46,298 nt of DNA from Gammaproteobacteria bacterium (GCA_029880585.1 JAOUOC010000002.1:1-46298); one strand, 5' to 3'. Numbered from the stretch's first letter, positions 34,881-44,064 are shown. Made by a program: numbers and translations. Notes: generated from the letters alone by a model not told the origin.

Positions 34881-36173
34881 TCAATGTCTACTTCGATGCC
34901 ATTGATAACCAAAATACACCGGCAATCCTGCCAATATCAAAATTACTCCCCATACAATCGCTTTACTCCCTATGCCTATAATAGCCCAGACACAATAAAG
35001 AAAGGCCAAAACACTAAACAGACTACTTGATATATTACTGAATAATTTTTTATTTTTTACCAAATACTTCATCTCGGCAAATATAGAAAGTAAATAAGGC
35101 ATAAAAATACCAAGTGTTGAAACCATAATGGCGAAGGTAAATAAAGACACCATACCTTTACTAAAATTAAACCAGATTAAAATAGAAATAATAATACTGG
35201 AAAAAATTAACGCAAATTTAGACACACCATCTTTTTTATTATCCTTAAATACATTAGGTAAAAGATTATCTCTCGCTGCAGTCATTGGTACTTGACCCTG
35301 TAATAAAACCCAGCCATTCAGAGCACCCAGACAACTTAAAACTGCACCAGCAGCTATCAAATATCCAGCCCAGCCACCCCAGATGATTTTGGCAGCATCA
35401 GCAAATGGTGCGCCGGAAGTAATCAATTGCTCATTTGGCACGACACTGACAATAGCCACCTGACATGAAATGTAGATAAAAGCTGTAATGGCAAAACCGA
35501 TTAAAGTTGCTTTTGGAATTGTTCTTTTTGGGTCATCAACATTGTCTGCCGGAATGGTGGCTGATTCGAGACCTAAAAATGCCCAAAGTGTTAAAGCAGC
35601 AGTTGCATTTATAGCTTCACCCATTGACAGATCAGAAGTATTGAGTGGTTTGAAAGCTTGAAGGTCAAAAACAAAAAATGCCGCACCACCTATAAAAAGC
35701 AAAGGTATAATTTTTAGAACAGTGACGATCATTTGAGCAAGCGCCGCTTCTCTAATCCCTTTAACATTAATGTAGGTTACCATCCATAAAAGAGACATTG
35801 ATACGACAACTGCAATCAGGTTGTTTTGTTCAATGACAGGAAAGAAAAAACTGAGATAAGTGACCGCGGCGACAGATATGGCAGCATTACCACACCAGAT
35901 TGAAACCCAATAAGACCAGGCTACGACAAATGCCGGCAAGGCACCAAATTGCTCATAGGCATAACGATAAGGCCCACCCTGTCTTGGATAACGTCTGCTT
36001 AAATTAACAAACACTAATGCCGTCATTAGCGCACCAAGGGTTGTTAACAACCAACCTATAATACTAACGCCACCATAAGGTGCAAGAGAAGCTGGTAATA
36101 AAAAAATCCCTGAACCGACCATATTACCAATAACCAGCGAAGAACATCGCCATACACCCAATGCCTTTGTCAT
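34881..36173 (-). CDS. APC family amino acid permease
   Basis: A 430-residue membrane protein with about twelve hydrophobic segments. The N-terminal helix carries the APC signature IGNMVGSGIFLLPASLAPYG, and the third segment region has PRQGGPYRYAYEQFG. A Glu-containing helix LWAFLGLESATIPADNV is the typical TM6 region. The overall pattern is that of the APA/AdiC-type group, which exchange or import amino acids, often arginine-, lysine- or ornithine-related. The substrate cannot be told from sequence alone. It is the first gene of a two-gene minus-strand unit with the DUF885 gene, and is divergent from the aldehyde dehydrogenase-Rieske-dimethylargininase group. Confidence 0.92.
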   Translation of the reverse strand: MTKALGVWRCSSLVIGNMVGSGIFLLPASLAPYGGVSIIGWLLTTLGALMTALVFVNLSRRYPRQGGPYRYAYEQFGALPAFVVAWSYWVSIWCGNAAISVAAVTYLSFFFPVIEQNNLIAVVVSMSLLWMVTYINVKGIREAALAQMIVTVLKIIPLLFIGGAAFFVFDLQAFKPLNTSDLSMGEAINATAALTLWAFLGLESATIPADNVDDPKRTIPKATLIGFAITAFIYISCQVAIVSVVPNEQLITSGAPFADAAKIIWGGWAGYLIAAGAVLSCLGALNGWVLLQGQVPMTAARDNLLPNVFKDNKKDGVSKFALIFSSIIISILIWFNFSKGMVSLFTFAIMVSTLGIFMPYLLSIFAEMKYLVKNKKLFSNISSSLFSVLAFLYCVWAIIGIGSKAIVWGVILILAGLPVYFGYQWHRSRH

Positions 36174-36265
36174 AGGATACTACTCTTTATCATTCATCAG
36201 ATAGGATGATGCATTATGTGCCATTTATGACTTAAATAGCAACTGAGCTTCAGAATAATGGGATT

Positions 36266-36293
36266 TTGACAAAAATTGTTAACTGTTTTTAAT
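36266..36293 (+). promoter_or_regulatory. Candidate sigma-70 promoter of the aldehyde dehydrogenase gene
   Basis: A perfect TTGACA -35 (36266-36271) and TTTAAT (36288-36293), which matches five of six -10 positions, are separated by 16 nt. A start near 36300 would leave a leader of about 107 nt before ATG 36407. Confidence 0.5.
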
Positions 36294-36406
36294 ATCAGAC
36301 CAAATAAGATAAAAATCTAAAATATTAGTTGACCATCTTTTCAAGAAGCACTAAGTTGTCTATCTCTATTTCTTTTCAAACCAGTCAAAATTATTCAGAT
36401 ATTATT

Positions 36407-37831
36407 ATGTACAATTATCAAAAATTTTATATCAATGGTCAGTGGGTAGCAGCTGATAGCAAACAAACATTATCCGTCATTAATCCTGCAACTGAACAAA
36501 GTTGTGGTGAGATATCTATCGCAAATGAAAAAGATGTTGATTTGGCCGTAACCGCTGCTAAAAACGCATTTGCAAGTTATTCAACAACTACTGTTAATGA
36601 ACGTATTGAATTGTTTGAACAGATCATCACTGTCTTTAAAAAGCGATACAATGATTTGGCTGAAGCCATCTCTACAGAAATGGGCGCGCCAATCAGTCTT
36701 GCGACAAAGGCACAAACCGGTGCGGGATTAGGTCATATAAAAACCGCGCTTGAAGTTCTGCGGAATTATAAATTTGAATACCAACAGGATCATAACCTGA
36801 TTGTTAAAGAACCAATTGGCGTATGTGGTTTGATCACTCCGTGGAATTGGCCATTAAACCAAATTACCTGCAAGGTTTCCCCGGCATTGGCAACTGGATG
36901 TACTATGGTGCTGAAACCATCGGAAATTGCTCCAGTATCTGCTTGTATATTTGCCGAAATACTGGATGAAGCTGGTGTACCCGCTGGCGTATTCAATCTG
37001 GTAAACGGTGATGGTCCTGTTGCAGGTACGGCTTTATCAAAACATCCTGATGTTGATATGATGTCATTTACAGGTTCTACTCGTGCCGGAGCATTGGTTG
37101 CACAAAATGCAGCCCCGACAATCAAGCGGGTTACTCAGGAATTGGGTGGTAAGTCGGCCAACATTTTGCTTGAAGATGTAGATCTCGAACAAGCTGTTAA
37201 GCGCGGAGTGATCTCCATCTTAACCAATTCAGGACAATCCTGTAACGCGCCGACTCGAATGCTGGTACCAGAAAATATGTTATTGGAAGCAGAATCTATT
37301 GCTGAAAAATTTGCTTCTGCATCTGTTATAGGTGACCCAAGTGATGAAAATACAAAAATGGGTCCTGTTGTCAGTGAAGCTCAGTTTAATAAAATTCAGG
37401 ATTTAATTCAGTCAGGTATTGATGAGGGTGCAAAACTGGTTTGCGGTGGAACGGGCAAACCTGAAGGCATTGATAAAGGTTATTACATAAAACCAACCAT
37501 ATTCAGTCAGGTTAATAATCAAATGCGTATTGCCAGAGAAGAGATTTTTGGTCCTGTACTTTGTGTTATTCCATATAAGAATATTGATCAAGCTATCGAA
37601 ATAGCCAATGACACGCCTTACGGCTTGGCTGGCTATATACAGGGCAATGATCCTTCAGTTATAAAATATATTGCGAGCAAGGTAAGAGCAGGTAACATAT
37701 ATATCAATGGGCAAACTGGTGGTTTAAATGCGCCCTTTGGTGGTTATAAGCAATCAGGCAATGGCAGAGAATGTGGTGAATATGGTTTTGAGGATTTTCT
37801 CGAAATAAAATCAATTTCTGGCACATTGTAA
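36407..37831 (+). CDS. Aldehyde dehydrogenase family protein
   Basis: A 474-residue NAD(P)-dependent dehydrogenase. Conserved features are PWNWPLNQ, FTGSTRAGALVAQ, the catalytic glutamate E245 (TQELGGKS) and the catalytic cysteine C279 (NSGQSCNAPTRM). The C-terminal block EEIFGPVLCVIPY and FGGYKQSGNGRECGEYGFED is intact. The specificity is unclear; a betaine-aldehyde-type or amino-aldehyde role is suggested only by the neighbours. An open frame extends upstream to 36329, but the family starts near YNYQKFYINGQWV, so I chose ATG 36407 despite a weak RBS. It is the first gene of a probable unit with the Rieske and dimethylargininase genes. Confidence 0.92.
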   Translation: MYNYQKFYINGQWVAADSKQTLSVINPATEQSCGEISIANEKDVDLAVTAAKNAFASYSTTTVNERIELFEQIITVFKKRYNDLAEAISTEMGAPISLATKAQTGAGLGHIKTALEVLRNYKFEYQQDHNLIVKEPIGVCGLITPWNWPLNQITCKVSPALATGCTMVLKPSEIAPVSACIFAEILDEAGVPAGVFNLVNGDGPVAGTALSKHPDVDMMSFTGSTRAGALVAQNAAPTIKRVTQELGGKSANILLEDVDLEQAVKRGVISILTNSGQSCNAPTRMLVPENMLLEAESIAEKFASASVIGDPSDENTKMGPVVSEAQFNKIQDLIQSGIDEGAKLVCGGTGKPEGIDKGYYIKPTIFSQVNNQMRIAREEIFGPVLCVIPYKNIDQAIEIANDTPYGLAGYIQGNDPSVIKYIASKVRAGNIYINGQTGGLNAPFGGYKQSGNGRECGEYGFEDFLEIKSISGTL

Positions 37832-37932
37832 ACTTGGCTATTATACTCAATGCAGACAAAACTATAGGTTCAATGAAAACAAATCATTTGACTGTAAAAT
37901 ATTAATCGATCATTTCACGTGGAGTTGCCAAT

Positions 37933-39057
37933 ATGAAAGTTTTAGAAAAACACCTTAAACCCTATCTAAAAGAAAGCAAGGCTAAGGAAGCATACGCACT
38001 TGAAGCAGATCTTTACTGTAATGAAAGTTTTTATTCTCTTGAAAATGATGTGGTTTTTCAAAATAACTGGCAATTAGTTGGACATATCGATCAGCTAAGT
38101 AATACTGGCGATCAGCTTGTTTGTGAGATAGCGGAATTACCTATAGTTGTTGTCAGAAATGAAAATAATGAACTCAAGGCATTTCATAATGTTTGTCGAC
38201 ACAGAGCGGGTCCTGTTGCAACAGAAAATGGTAATAGCAAGGTTTTGAGATGCAAATATCATGGTTGGACATATTCTCTGGATGGAGAATTGAATAGTGC
38301 GCCTGAAATGGGCTCTACTCCTAATTTTGATGTTTGCCAATATCATCTACCTCAGGTTGAAATTTCTGAATGGCAAGGATTTATTTTTGTTTCCATTAAT
38401 AAACCAGCAGTTCCTCTTGAAAAAATGCTTTCCGGCATCACTGATAATATTAAGCCTATTAACTTGTCAGAAATGACTTTCAGTCACAGAGAAGAATACA
38501 TTATTGAATGTAACTGGAAAGTGTATATGGATAACTATCTTGAAGGCTATCATATTCCCCATATCCACCCTGAGCTTAATCAATTGATTGACTACAGAAA
38601 CTATGAAACTGAAGTCAAAGCATGGTATAGCTATCAATATAGCAAGTTAACCGAACATAATAATGAGGTAGATAACTTTTATGGCAAGGGTACAGCGCAT
38701 TACTACTGCATTTTTCCAAATCTGATGTTAAATATTTTGCCTGGCAGGTTGCAAACTAACCAAATTATTCCAATTACGAAAAATAAAACCAAAGTTGTTT
38801 TTGATTATTTCTACACTGAATTGGAAAGTGAAGAAACCCAAAAATTAATAGCGCAAGACAAAACATTCAGCCATGTTGTACAAAAAGAAGATATTAATAT
38901 CTGCGAGCAAGTACAAAAAGGACTCAATTCTGGCAGTTATGTACCAGGTCGACTTTGTGTAAAGAGAGAACTGGGTGTTTTACATTATCAAAACTTAATC
39001 AGAAAAAGTTTTCGCGATGCCATAAAAACCAAACATATTAAAGTTTCAAAAACATAA
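37933..39057 (+). CDS. Rieske oxygenase alpha-subunit-like protein, quaternary-ammonium type
   Basis: A 374-residue Rieske non-heme iron oxygenase. The [2Fe-2S] ligands are C88, H90, C107 and H110 (CRHRAGPV and CKYHGWTY). The catalytic iron site lies in NWKVYMDNYLEGYHIPHIHP, with H207 and H212 and a glutamate, E204, at the bridging position where most ring-hydroxylating enzymes have aspartate. Glutamate there is known in carnitine oxygenase CntA and stachydrine demethylase, which act on quaternary ammonium compounds, so such a substrate is likely. The enzyme needs a ferredoxin reductase, which is not in this window. GGAG precedes the ATG by about 7 nt. Similar proteins are annotated as choline monooxygenase-like. 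Confidence 0.9.
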   Translation: MKVLEKHLKPYLKESKAKEAYALEADLYCNESFYSLENDVVFQNNWQLVGHIDQLSNTGDQLVCEIAELPIVVVRNENNELKAFHNVCRHRAGPVATENGNSKVLRCKYHGWTYSLDGELNSAPEMGSTPNFDVCQYHLPQVEISEWQGFIFVSINKPAVPLEKMLSGITDNIKPINLSEMTFSHREEYIIECNWKVYMDNYLEGYHIPHIHPELNQLIDYRNYETEVKAWYSYQYSKLTEHNNEVDNFYGKGTAHYYCIFPNLMLNILPGRLQTNQIIPITKNKTKVVFDYFYTELESEETQKLIAQDKTFSHVVQKEDINICEQVQKGLNSGSYVPGRLCVKRELGVLHYQNLIRKSFRDAIKTKHIKVSKT

Positions 39058-39069
39058 TCAGGGATTAAT

Positions 39070-39831
39070 ATGTTTAGTCGTGCAATTGTCAGACGTCCTG
39101 CCAAATCATTGGTTAACGGACTAACATCTGCCAATTTGGGCAAACCGGATTATGAGAATGCTCTCATTCAACATGAAGGCTATATCAACGCCCTGATACG
39201 CTGCGGGCTTGAGGTCACGATTCTGGATGCTTTAGAAGATTTTCCGGACTCTACCTTTGTCGAAGATGTGGCGCTGCTAACGCCACACTGTGCTATTGTG
39301 ACCAATCCTGGTGCTGCATCCCGTAATGGCGAAAATGCTTTTATCAAACCGGCATTGGAAAAGTTTTATCAACAAATTGAAATCATAAAATCACCTGGTA
39401 CTGTTGAAGCAGGTGACATCATGATGGTCGGCAGTCATTTTTACATCGGACTTTCTGAAAGAACCAACAAATCTGGCGCGGAACAAATGATTGCTTTACT
39501 GAAAAAACATGGGTTAACTGGCTCGATTGTCAATCTTAAAGAATTTCTTCACTTAAAAACCGGTATAAATTATCTTGAAAACAATAATATGTTAGCTAGC
39601 GGAGAATTTTTAACAAAATCAGAGTTCCAACAATTTAATCTGACAGAAATTGATACTGATGAAGCCTATGCCGCGAATAGCCTTTGGATTAATAATAAGG
39701 TTCTTACTCCCAAAGGCTTTCCCAAAACCAGACAAAAAATTGAATCATTAGGTTACGAAATAATAGAAGTTGATGTTTCCGAGTTTGAAAAACTGGATGG
39801 TGGTTTAAGTTGCCTTTCACTTAGATTTTGA
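39070..39831 (+). CDS. Dimethylargininase
   Basis: A 253-residue enzyme of the dimethylarginine dimethylaminohydrolase family, which converts N-omega-methylated arginines to citrulline and methylamines. The catalytic residues E113, H161 and C248 (GGLSCLSLRF) each fall one residue before those of the Pseudomonas aeruginosa enzyme (E114, H162, C249). The family features FSRAIVRRPAKS and FVEDVALL are present. It starts 12 nt after the Rieske stop, so the two are likely cotranscribed. Its end overlaps the convergent TfoX-domain gene by 15 nt. Methylated arginine comes from protein turnover, which fits the peptidase and permease genes divergent from this unit, an inference. Confidence 0.93.
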   Translation: MFSRAIVRRPAKSLVNGLTSANLGKPDYENALIQHEGYINALIRCGLEVTILDALEDFPDSTFVEDVALLTPHCAIVTNPGAASRNGENAFIKPALEKFYQQIEIIKSPGTVEAGDIMMVGSHFYIGLSERTNKSGAEQMIALLKKHGLTGSIVNLKEFLHLKTGINYLENNNMLASGEFLTKSEFQQFNLTEIDTDEAYAANSLWINNKVLTPKGFPKTRQKIESLGYEIIEVDVSEFEKLDGGLSCLSLRF

Positions 39832-40173
39832 TTTTTTACTCGCAGCCCTCAATGCACATTCGTAGGCTATATTGCCCCATTCTCTCATGGATTCCATAGA
39901 TTCAAACACCTCTTCAGGCGCCTGATAATAAGACATATCATAGCGCTTGCCATTTTTGCTATAACCGAAAGGCCCCAATCCATTTTCTATGAAGTTATTT
40001 TTGCTCACATCATCCGCTTTAAGATAAAGGGTATTTTCTGCAATTAAGGCAAACATCAAACTGTCCAGAAAAAGACCATAACCACCAAACATCCTTTTTG
40101 AACTGATCGGCCCAATAACCTGAAGCAAATCAACAACATAATTGGCAAATTCAGACTTTTTATCTTCCATCAA
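39817..40173 (-). CDS. TfoX/Sxy N-terminal domain protein
   Basis: A 118-residue protein with the TfoX N-terminal domain: VVDLLQVIGPISSKRMFGGY, GLFLDSLMFALIAENTLYLK, then YDMSYYQAPEEVFES. The C-terminal domain of full-length TfoX/Sxy, the competence regulator, is missing, as in many stand-alone relatives whose function is unknown. The last residues are basic (AASKKSKSK). Translation may start at the first or second ATG (40173 or 40170). The gene converges on, and slightly overlaps, the dimethylargininase gene. Confidence 0.88.
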   Translation of the reverse strand: MMEDKKSEFANYVVDLLQVIGPISSKRMFGGYGLFLDSLMFALIAENTLYLKADDVSKNNFIENGLGPFGYSKNGKRYDMSYYQAPEEVFESMESMREWGNIAYECALRAASKKSKSK

Positions 40174-40313
40174 TCATCAACTTTTTCTTGCGAACCAAGA
40201 TTATAATTTTTGAACTATATTAAATGAAGACTATAGCGTTTTTCTTAAAACTTCAATATTGATTTTTATTGCCGTAAGACGTTGATTTAATTTCATGTCA
40301 GCAAAATTTCGGT

Positions 40314-40346
40314 TATAATCGCGCCACAACTCGGTAGTCTACGAGT
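40314..40346 (+). promoter_or_regulatory. suhB promoter -10 and leader hairpin
   Basis: A perfect TATAAT lies at 40314-40319, 62 nt before the suhB start; the -35 region is poor (TTTCAT at 40291-40296, 17-nt spacing). Directly after it a hairpin forms from ACTCG and CGAGT arms (40329-40346, with TAG/CTA pairing inside), just at or after the expected transcript start. Confidence 0.5.
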
Positions 40347-40380
40347 ATTTAATCGCTATTAAACAATTTAGGTATTGGTC

Positions 40381-41151
40381 ATGCAGGCTTTTTTAACTAT
40401 TGCTGTGCGCGCTGTGCGTAAGGCAGGCAGTTTTGTCATCAGAGAATGGGATAAAATTCGTACAATTGAATCAAAATCAAAAAACGATTATGTGACTAAT
40501 ATCGACGTTCTCGCAGAACAACTTATTATCGACACTATTTCCCATTCCTACTCTGATCATGCCTTTCTGGGTGAAGAAAGCGGCGTTTCAGGTGAAAGTG
40601 AATATCAGTGGATCATTGATCCGATAGATGGCACTACCAACTTTATTCACAAAGTCCCGCATTGGGCAATTTCCATAGCTTGTCGTTATCGTGGTAAAAC
40701 CGAGATTGGTGTGGTTTACGATCCGGTAAGAGAAGAACTCTTTACTGCTATTCGAGGTCGTGGTGCTCAACACAATGACAGAAGAATTCGGGTTAGTGCC
40801 ACTAATGATATTGAAAACAGTATTCTGGCAACAGGCTTCCCCTTCAGAAATGAGCAGCAACTGGATGAATACCTGAAAATATTTAAAACACTATACCCTC
40901 ATTGTAGTGATATGAGAAGAGCAGGCTCTGCTGCATTGGATCTGGCTTATGTTGCCGCAGGCCGATATGATGGTTTTTGGGAATACGGATTAAGTGATTG
41001 GGATACCGCTGCTGGAGCTTTACTAGTTACCGAAGCTGGTGGTATGGTTGCTGATATGCAGGGAAACCCTGACTTTCAAAACAGACACAGTATAATAGCG
41101 GCAAATCCAAAGATATTTAAAAGTATGCTTCAATTAATCAATAAAAAGTAG
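40381..41151 (+). CDS. suhB: Inositol monophosphatase family protein SuhB
   Basis: A 256-residue phosphatase. The metal-binding motifs are E65-E66 (GEESG), D80 and D83 (WIIDPIDGTTNFIH) and SDWDTAAGALLV. The N terminus MQAFLTIAVRAVRKAG closely follows E. coli SuhB (MHPMLNIAVRAARKAG), which supports the assignment and the ATG at 40381 over an upstream TTG. In E. coli, SuhB also works as an RNA-polymerase-associated factor in rRNA antitermination and as a phosphatase of inositol phosphates. Here it lies directly upstream of iscR; trmJ and cysE, found near iscR in many relatives, are absent between them. Confidence 0.94.
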   Translation: MQAFLTIAVRAVRKAGSFVIREWDKIRTIESKSKNDYVTNIDVLAEQLIIDTISHSYSDHAFLGEESGVSGESEYQWIIDPIDGTTNFIHKVPHWAISIACRYRGKTEIGVVYDPVREELFTAIRGRGAQHNDRRIRVSATNDIENSILATGFPFRNEQQLDEYLKIFKTLYPHCSDMRRAGSAALDLAYVAAGRYDGFWEYGLSDWDTAAGALLVTEAGGMVADMQGNPDFQNRHSIIAANPKIFKSMLQLINKK

Positions 41152-41180
41152 TCTTATATAAATGTAGATAGACGGATAAA

Positions 41181-41205
41181 TTACTTGAGTAAAATACTTG
41201 GTTAT
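41181..41205 (+). promoter_or_regulatory. IscR type 1-like site in the iscR promoter
   Basis: Aligned by hand, this 25-bp stretch matches 20 positions of the E. coli IscR type 1 consensus (ATASYYGACTRWWWYAGTC followed by RRSTAT). It covers the -35 element, as expected for a repressor site. IscR with its [2Fe-2S] cluster binds type 1 sites and represses, giving feedback control. Confidence 0.65.
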
Positions 41206-41226
41206 TAATCCAAACAAAGCTATAAT
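41198..41226 (+). promoter_or_regulatory. iscR-suf promoter
   Basis: TTGGTT (41198-41203) and a perfect TATAAT (41221-41226) with a 17-nt spacer lie 36 nt before the GTG start of iscR. Confidence 0.75.
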
Positions 41227-41261
41227 ACACGCAATTCAAATCAAACTCGTGGAGAAACGCC

Positions 41262-41729
41262 GTGAGATTAACAACAAAAGGAAGATACGCAGTCACCGCC
41301 ATGCTTGATTTGGCGATTAATAGTAGTGATAGCCCTGTTAATTTGACTGAAATTTCTGAAAGACAAGCGATATCACTCTCCTATCTGGAGCAACTGTTTG
41401 CCAAGCTAAGGCGTAGAAAACTGGTTAGAAGTATTCGCGGGCCTGGAGGTGGATATATGTTGAATGCAACCACTGATGAAATAAGTGTTGCCAACATTAT
41501 CAATGCAGTGAATGAGTCTATGGATATTTCTCGCTGTGAAGGTCGTGCCAACTGTCAGGATGGACAGCAATGTTTGACTCATAATCTCTGGGTAGATTTA
41601 AGTAATCGAATTAATTCATTTTTGGATGACATCACCATTGGTCAGCTTATTCGTCAAAATGAAGAACAGCGTAAACTTAGAGCAAATCAAAACGATAATC
41701 ATAAGATTGAACTGAATACAATTGCCTGA
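41262..41729 (+). CDS. iscR: Fe-S cluster assembly transcription factor IscR
   Basis: A 155-residue Rrf2-family regulator beginning with GTG (GGAG upstream). The N-terminal winged helix-turn-helix ([20 protein letters not shown], then [20 protein letters not shown]) reads DNA. The cluster ligands C92, C98 and C104 and H107 ([16 protein letters not shown]) are at the same numbers as in E. coli IscR. It holds a [2Fe-2S] cluster and represses when cluster supply is adequate. It is the first gene of the suf operon, so it probably controls suf here rather than isc; sufB follows 35 nt after the stop. Confidence 0.95.
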   Translation: MRLTTKGRYAVTAMLDLAINSSDSPVNLTEISERQAISLSYLEQLFAKLRRRKLVRSIRGPGGGYMLNATTDEISVANIINAVNESMDISRCEGRANCQDGQQCLTHNLWVDLSNRINSFLDDITIGQLIRQNEEQRKLRANQNDNHKIELNTIA

Positions 41730-41764
41730 AAAAAGTAGTAAACCGATTTATTTTAGAGAAAATC

Positions 41765-43234
41765 ATGCCAGACTTATTGTCAAAAGAGAAATCATCAGAA
41801 GACGAATTAATTGATAGCTATGTTAAAAGTGAATATAGCGCCGGTTTTGTAACCGATATTGAATCAGAAACCATTCCTCCAGGTCTGAATGAAGAGGTTA
41901 TTCGTTTTATTTCCAATAAAAAGAAAGAACCAGAATGGTTGCTTGAATGGCGTCTGCAAGCATATAAGCACTTTATTACCATGCAGGAACCCGAATGGGC
42001 ACATCTGAATTATGAAAAAATCAATCTGGAAGATGTCTCCTTTTATTCTGCGCCCAAAAGCATAGATGATCGACCCAAGAGCCTTGATGAAGTTGATCCT
42101 GAATTAATCGAAACCTACAACAAACTGGGTATTCCCTTGCACGAACAGGAAGTGTTGGCAGGCGTCGCTGTGGATGTGGTTTTTGATTCTGTATCTGTTG
42201 CAACAACATTTAAAGCAAAACTGGCTGAAGCTGGTGTTATCTTCTGCCCTATTTCGGAAGCAGTACACTCTCATCCCGAACTGGTTAAAAAATATATGGG
42301 TAGTGTTGTTCCGCAAAAAGATAATTACTTTGCGGCTTTAAATTCCGCTGTGTTTAGTGATGGTTCTTTTGTTTATATACCTAAAGGCGTTCGATGCCCA
42401 ATGGAACTATCTACCTATTTCAGAATTAACGAAGCCAAAACTGGCCAATTTGAAAGAACTTTGATCATTGCTGAAGATTCAAGCTATGTCAGTTATCTGG
42501 AAGGCTGTACTGCACCCATGCGCGATGAAAATCAGCTTCATGCGGCCGTGGTTGAACTGATTGCACTTGATGATGCAGAAATAAAATATTCTACCGTACA
42601 AAACTGGTACCCGGGTGATGAAAATGGCAAAGGTGGCATATATAACTTTGTTACCAAGCGTGGTGTTTGCCATAAAAATGCAAAGATTTCGTGGACGCAA
42701 GTTGAAACCGGTTCAGCCATCACCTGGAAATACCCCTCCGTCATTTTGCGGGGCGATAACAGTATTGGAGAGTTTTACTCAGTCGCATTAACCAGAAACT
42801 ACCAACAGGCTGATACTGGTACCAAGATGATTCATTTGGGCAAAAACACCAAATCAACAATTATTTCAAAGGGTATTTCAGCGGGTAAAAGCCAAAATGC
42901 TTATCGTGGTCTTGTGAGAATGAGCCCAAGAGCAGAAGGTGCCAGAAATTACACACAATGTGATTCCTTGTTGATTGGCGACCAATGTGGGGCACACACT
43001 TTTCCCTATATCGAAAGCAAAAACCCGAGCGCTATAGTTGAGCATGAAGCAACCACATCAAAAGTTAGCGATGATCAGCTTTTTTTGTGCCAACAGCGTG
43101 GTATTGATGCTGAAAAGGCTGTTTCCATGATAGTTAACGGCTTCTGTAAGGAAGTTTTTAAAATGCTGCCGATGGAGTTTGCAGTCGAAGCTGGAAAGTT
43201 GCTGGAAGTCAGTCTCGAAGGTTCCGTTGGTTAG
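41765..43234 (+). CDS. sufB: Fe-S cluster assembly protein SufB
   Basis: A 489-residue scaffold subunit, near the 495 of E. coli SufB. Conserved parts include [58 protein letters not shown] and the C-terminal [20 protein letters not shown] with the cysteines and glutamate of the cluster-building site. SufB with SufC and SufD forms the SufBC2D complex, which assembles clusters using sulfur from SufS. AGAGAA precedes the start. Second gene of the iscR-sufBCDS unit; the gap to sufC is 69 nt. Confidence 0.97.
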   Translation: MPDLLSKEKSSEDELIDSYVKSEYSAGFVTDIESETIPPGLNEEVIRFISNKKKEPEWLLEWRLQAYKHFITMQEPEWAHLNYEKINLEDVSFYSAPKSIDDRPKSLDEVDPELIETYNKLGIPLHEQEVLAGVAVDVVFDSVSVATTFKAKLAEAGVIFCPISEAVHSHPELVKKYMGSVVPQKDNYFAALNSAVFSDGSFVYIPKGVRCPMELSTYFRINEAKTGQFERTLIIAEDSSYVSYLEGCTAPMRDENQLHAAVVELIALDDAEIKYSTVQNWYPGDENGKGGIYNFVTKRGVCHKNAKISWTQVETGSAITWKYPSVILRGDNSIGEFYSVALTRNYQQADTGTKMIHLGKNTKSTIISKGISAGKSQNAYRGLVRMSPRAEGARNYTQCDSLLIGDQCGAHTFPYIESKNPSAIVEHEATTSKVSDDQLFLCQQRGIDAEKAVSMIVNGFCKEVFKMLPMEFAVEAGKLLEVSLEGSVG

Positions 43235-43303
43235 AGTTCTGTTTATCGCGTTTATCGCATTTATTTTAAGATATTGAATAAGATTTAAAACCAGAGAAAT
43301 TTA

Positions 43304-44059
43304 ATGTTAACAATTGATAATTTACATGCCACAGTTGATGGCAAAAACATTCTGAAAGGCCTTTCACTGGAAGTGAAACCCGGTGAAGTTCACGCTATTA
43401 TGGGGCCAAATGGTTCAGGCAAAAGCACGCTGGGCTATGCCTTGTCTGGCCGTGAAGGATATGAAGTGACTGATGGAAAGATAAATTTCAAAGGTGAAGA
43501 TTTACTGGAATTTGAAACCGAAGAGCGAGCGCAAAAAGGTCTGTTTTTGGCTTTCCAATACCCTGTAGAAATTCCCGGTGTCAGTAACATGGAATTTTTG
43601 AAAACCAGTGTGGATGCGGTCAGAAGTTATCAGAATAAAGAGCCACTAGATGCAGTGACTTTCATGAAGCTGGCCAGAGAAAAAAGTAAAGAAGTAAATC
43701 TGGATCAAAACTTCCTTAAGCGTGGTGTTAACGAAGGCTTTTCCGGTGGTGAGAAAAAGCGTAATGAAATTCTGCAGATGATGTTGCTGGAACCATCACT
43801 TTGTATTCTTGATGAAACTGATTCAGGTCTTGATATTGATGCTCTGCAAACGGTAGCAGACGGTGTCAATGCCTGCAGGGATCCTAATCGCTCATTTATT
43901 GTAGTGACCCATTATCAACGCTTGCTGGATTACATTGTACCTGATTATGTTCACGTGTTATCTGACGGTAAAATTATTAAAACCGGTGGTAAAGAGTTAG
44001 CACTCGAGCTGGAAGAGAAAGGCTATAGCTGGATTAATACCCTGCCAGAGGAAGCATAA
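43304..44059 (+). CDS. sufC: Fe-S cluster assembly ATPase SufC
   Basis: A 251-residue ABC-type ATPase without membrane part. Walker A is GPNGSGKST (34-42), the signature is FSGGEKKRNEIL, Walker B is LCILDETDSGLD, and the switch histidine is VVTHYQR. SufC powers the conformational change of SufBC2D. The long E-rich end (GGKELALELEEKGYSWI) is typical. AGAGAAAT precedes the ATG. It is followed by sufD after 5 nt. Confidence 0.97.
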   Translation: MLTIDNLHATVDGKNILKGLSLEVKPGEVHAIMGPNGSGKSTLGYALSGREGYEVTDGKINFKGEDLLEFETEERAQKGLFLAFQYPVEIPGVSNMEFLKTSVDAVRSYQNKEPLDAVTFMKLAREKSKEVNLDQNFLKRGVNEGFSGGEKKRNEILQMMLLEPSLCILDETDSGLDIDALQTVADGVNACRDPNRSFIVVTHYQRLLDYIVPDYVHVLSDGKIIKTGGKELALELEEKGYSWINTLPEEA

Positions 44060-44064
44060 TTATA

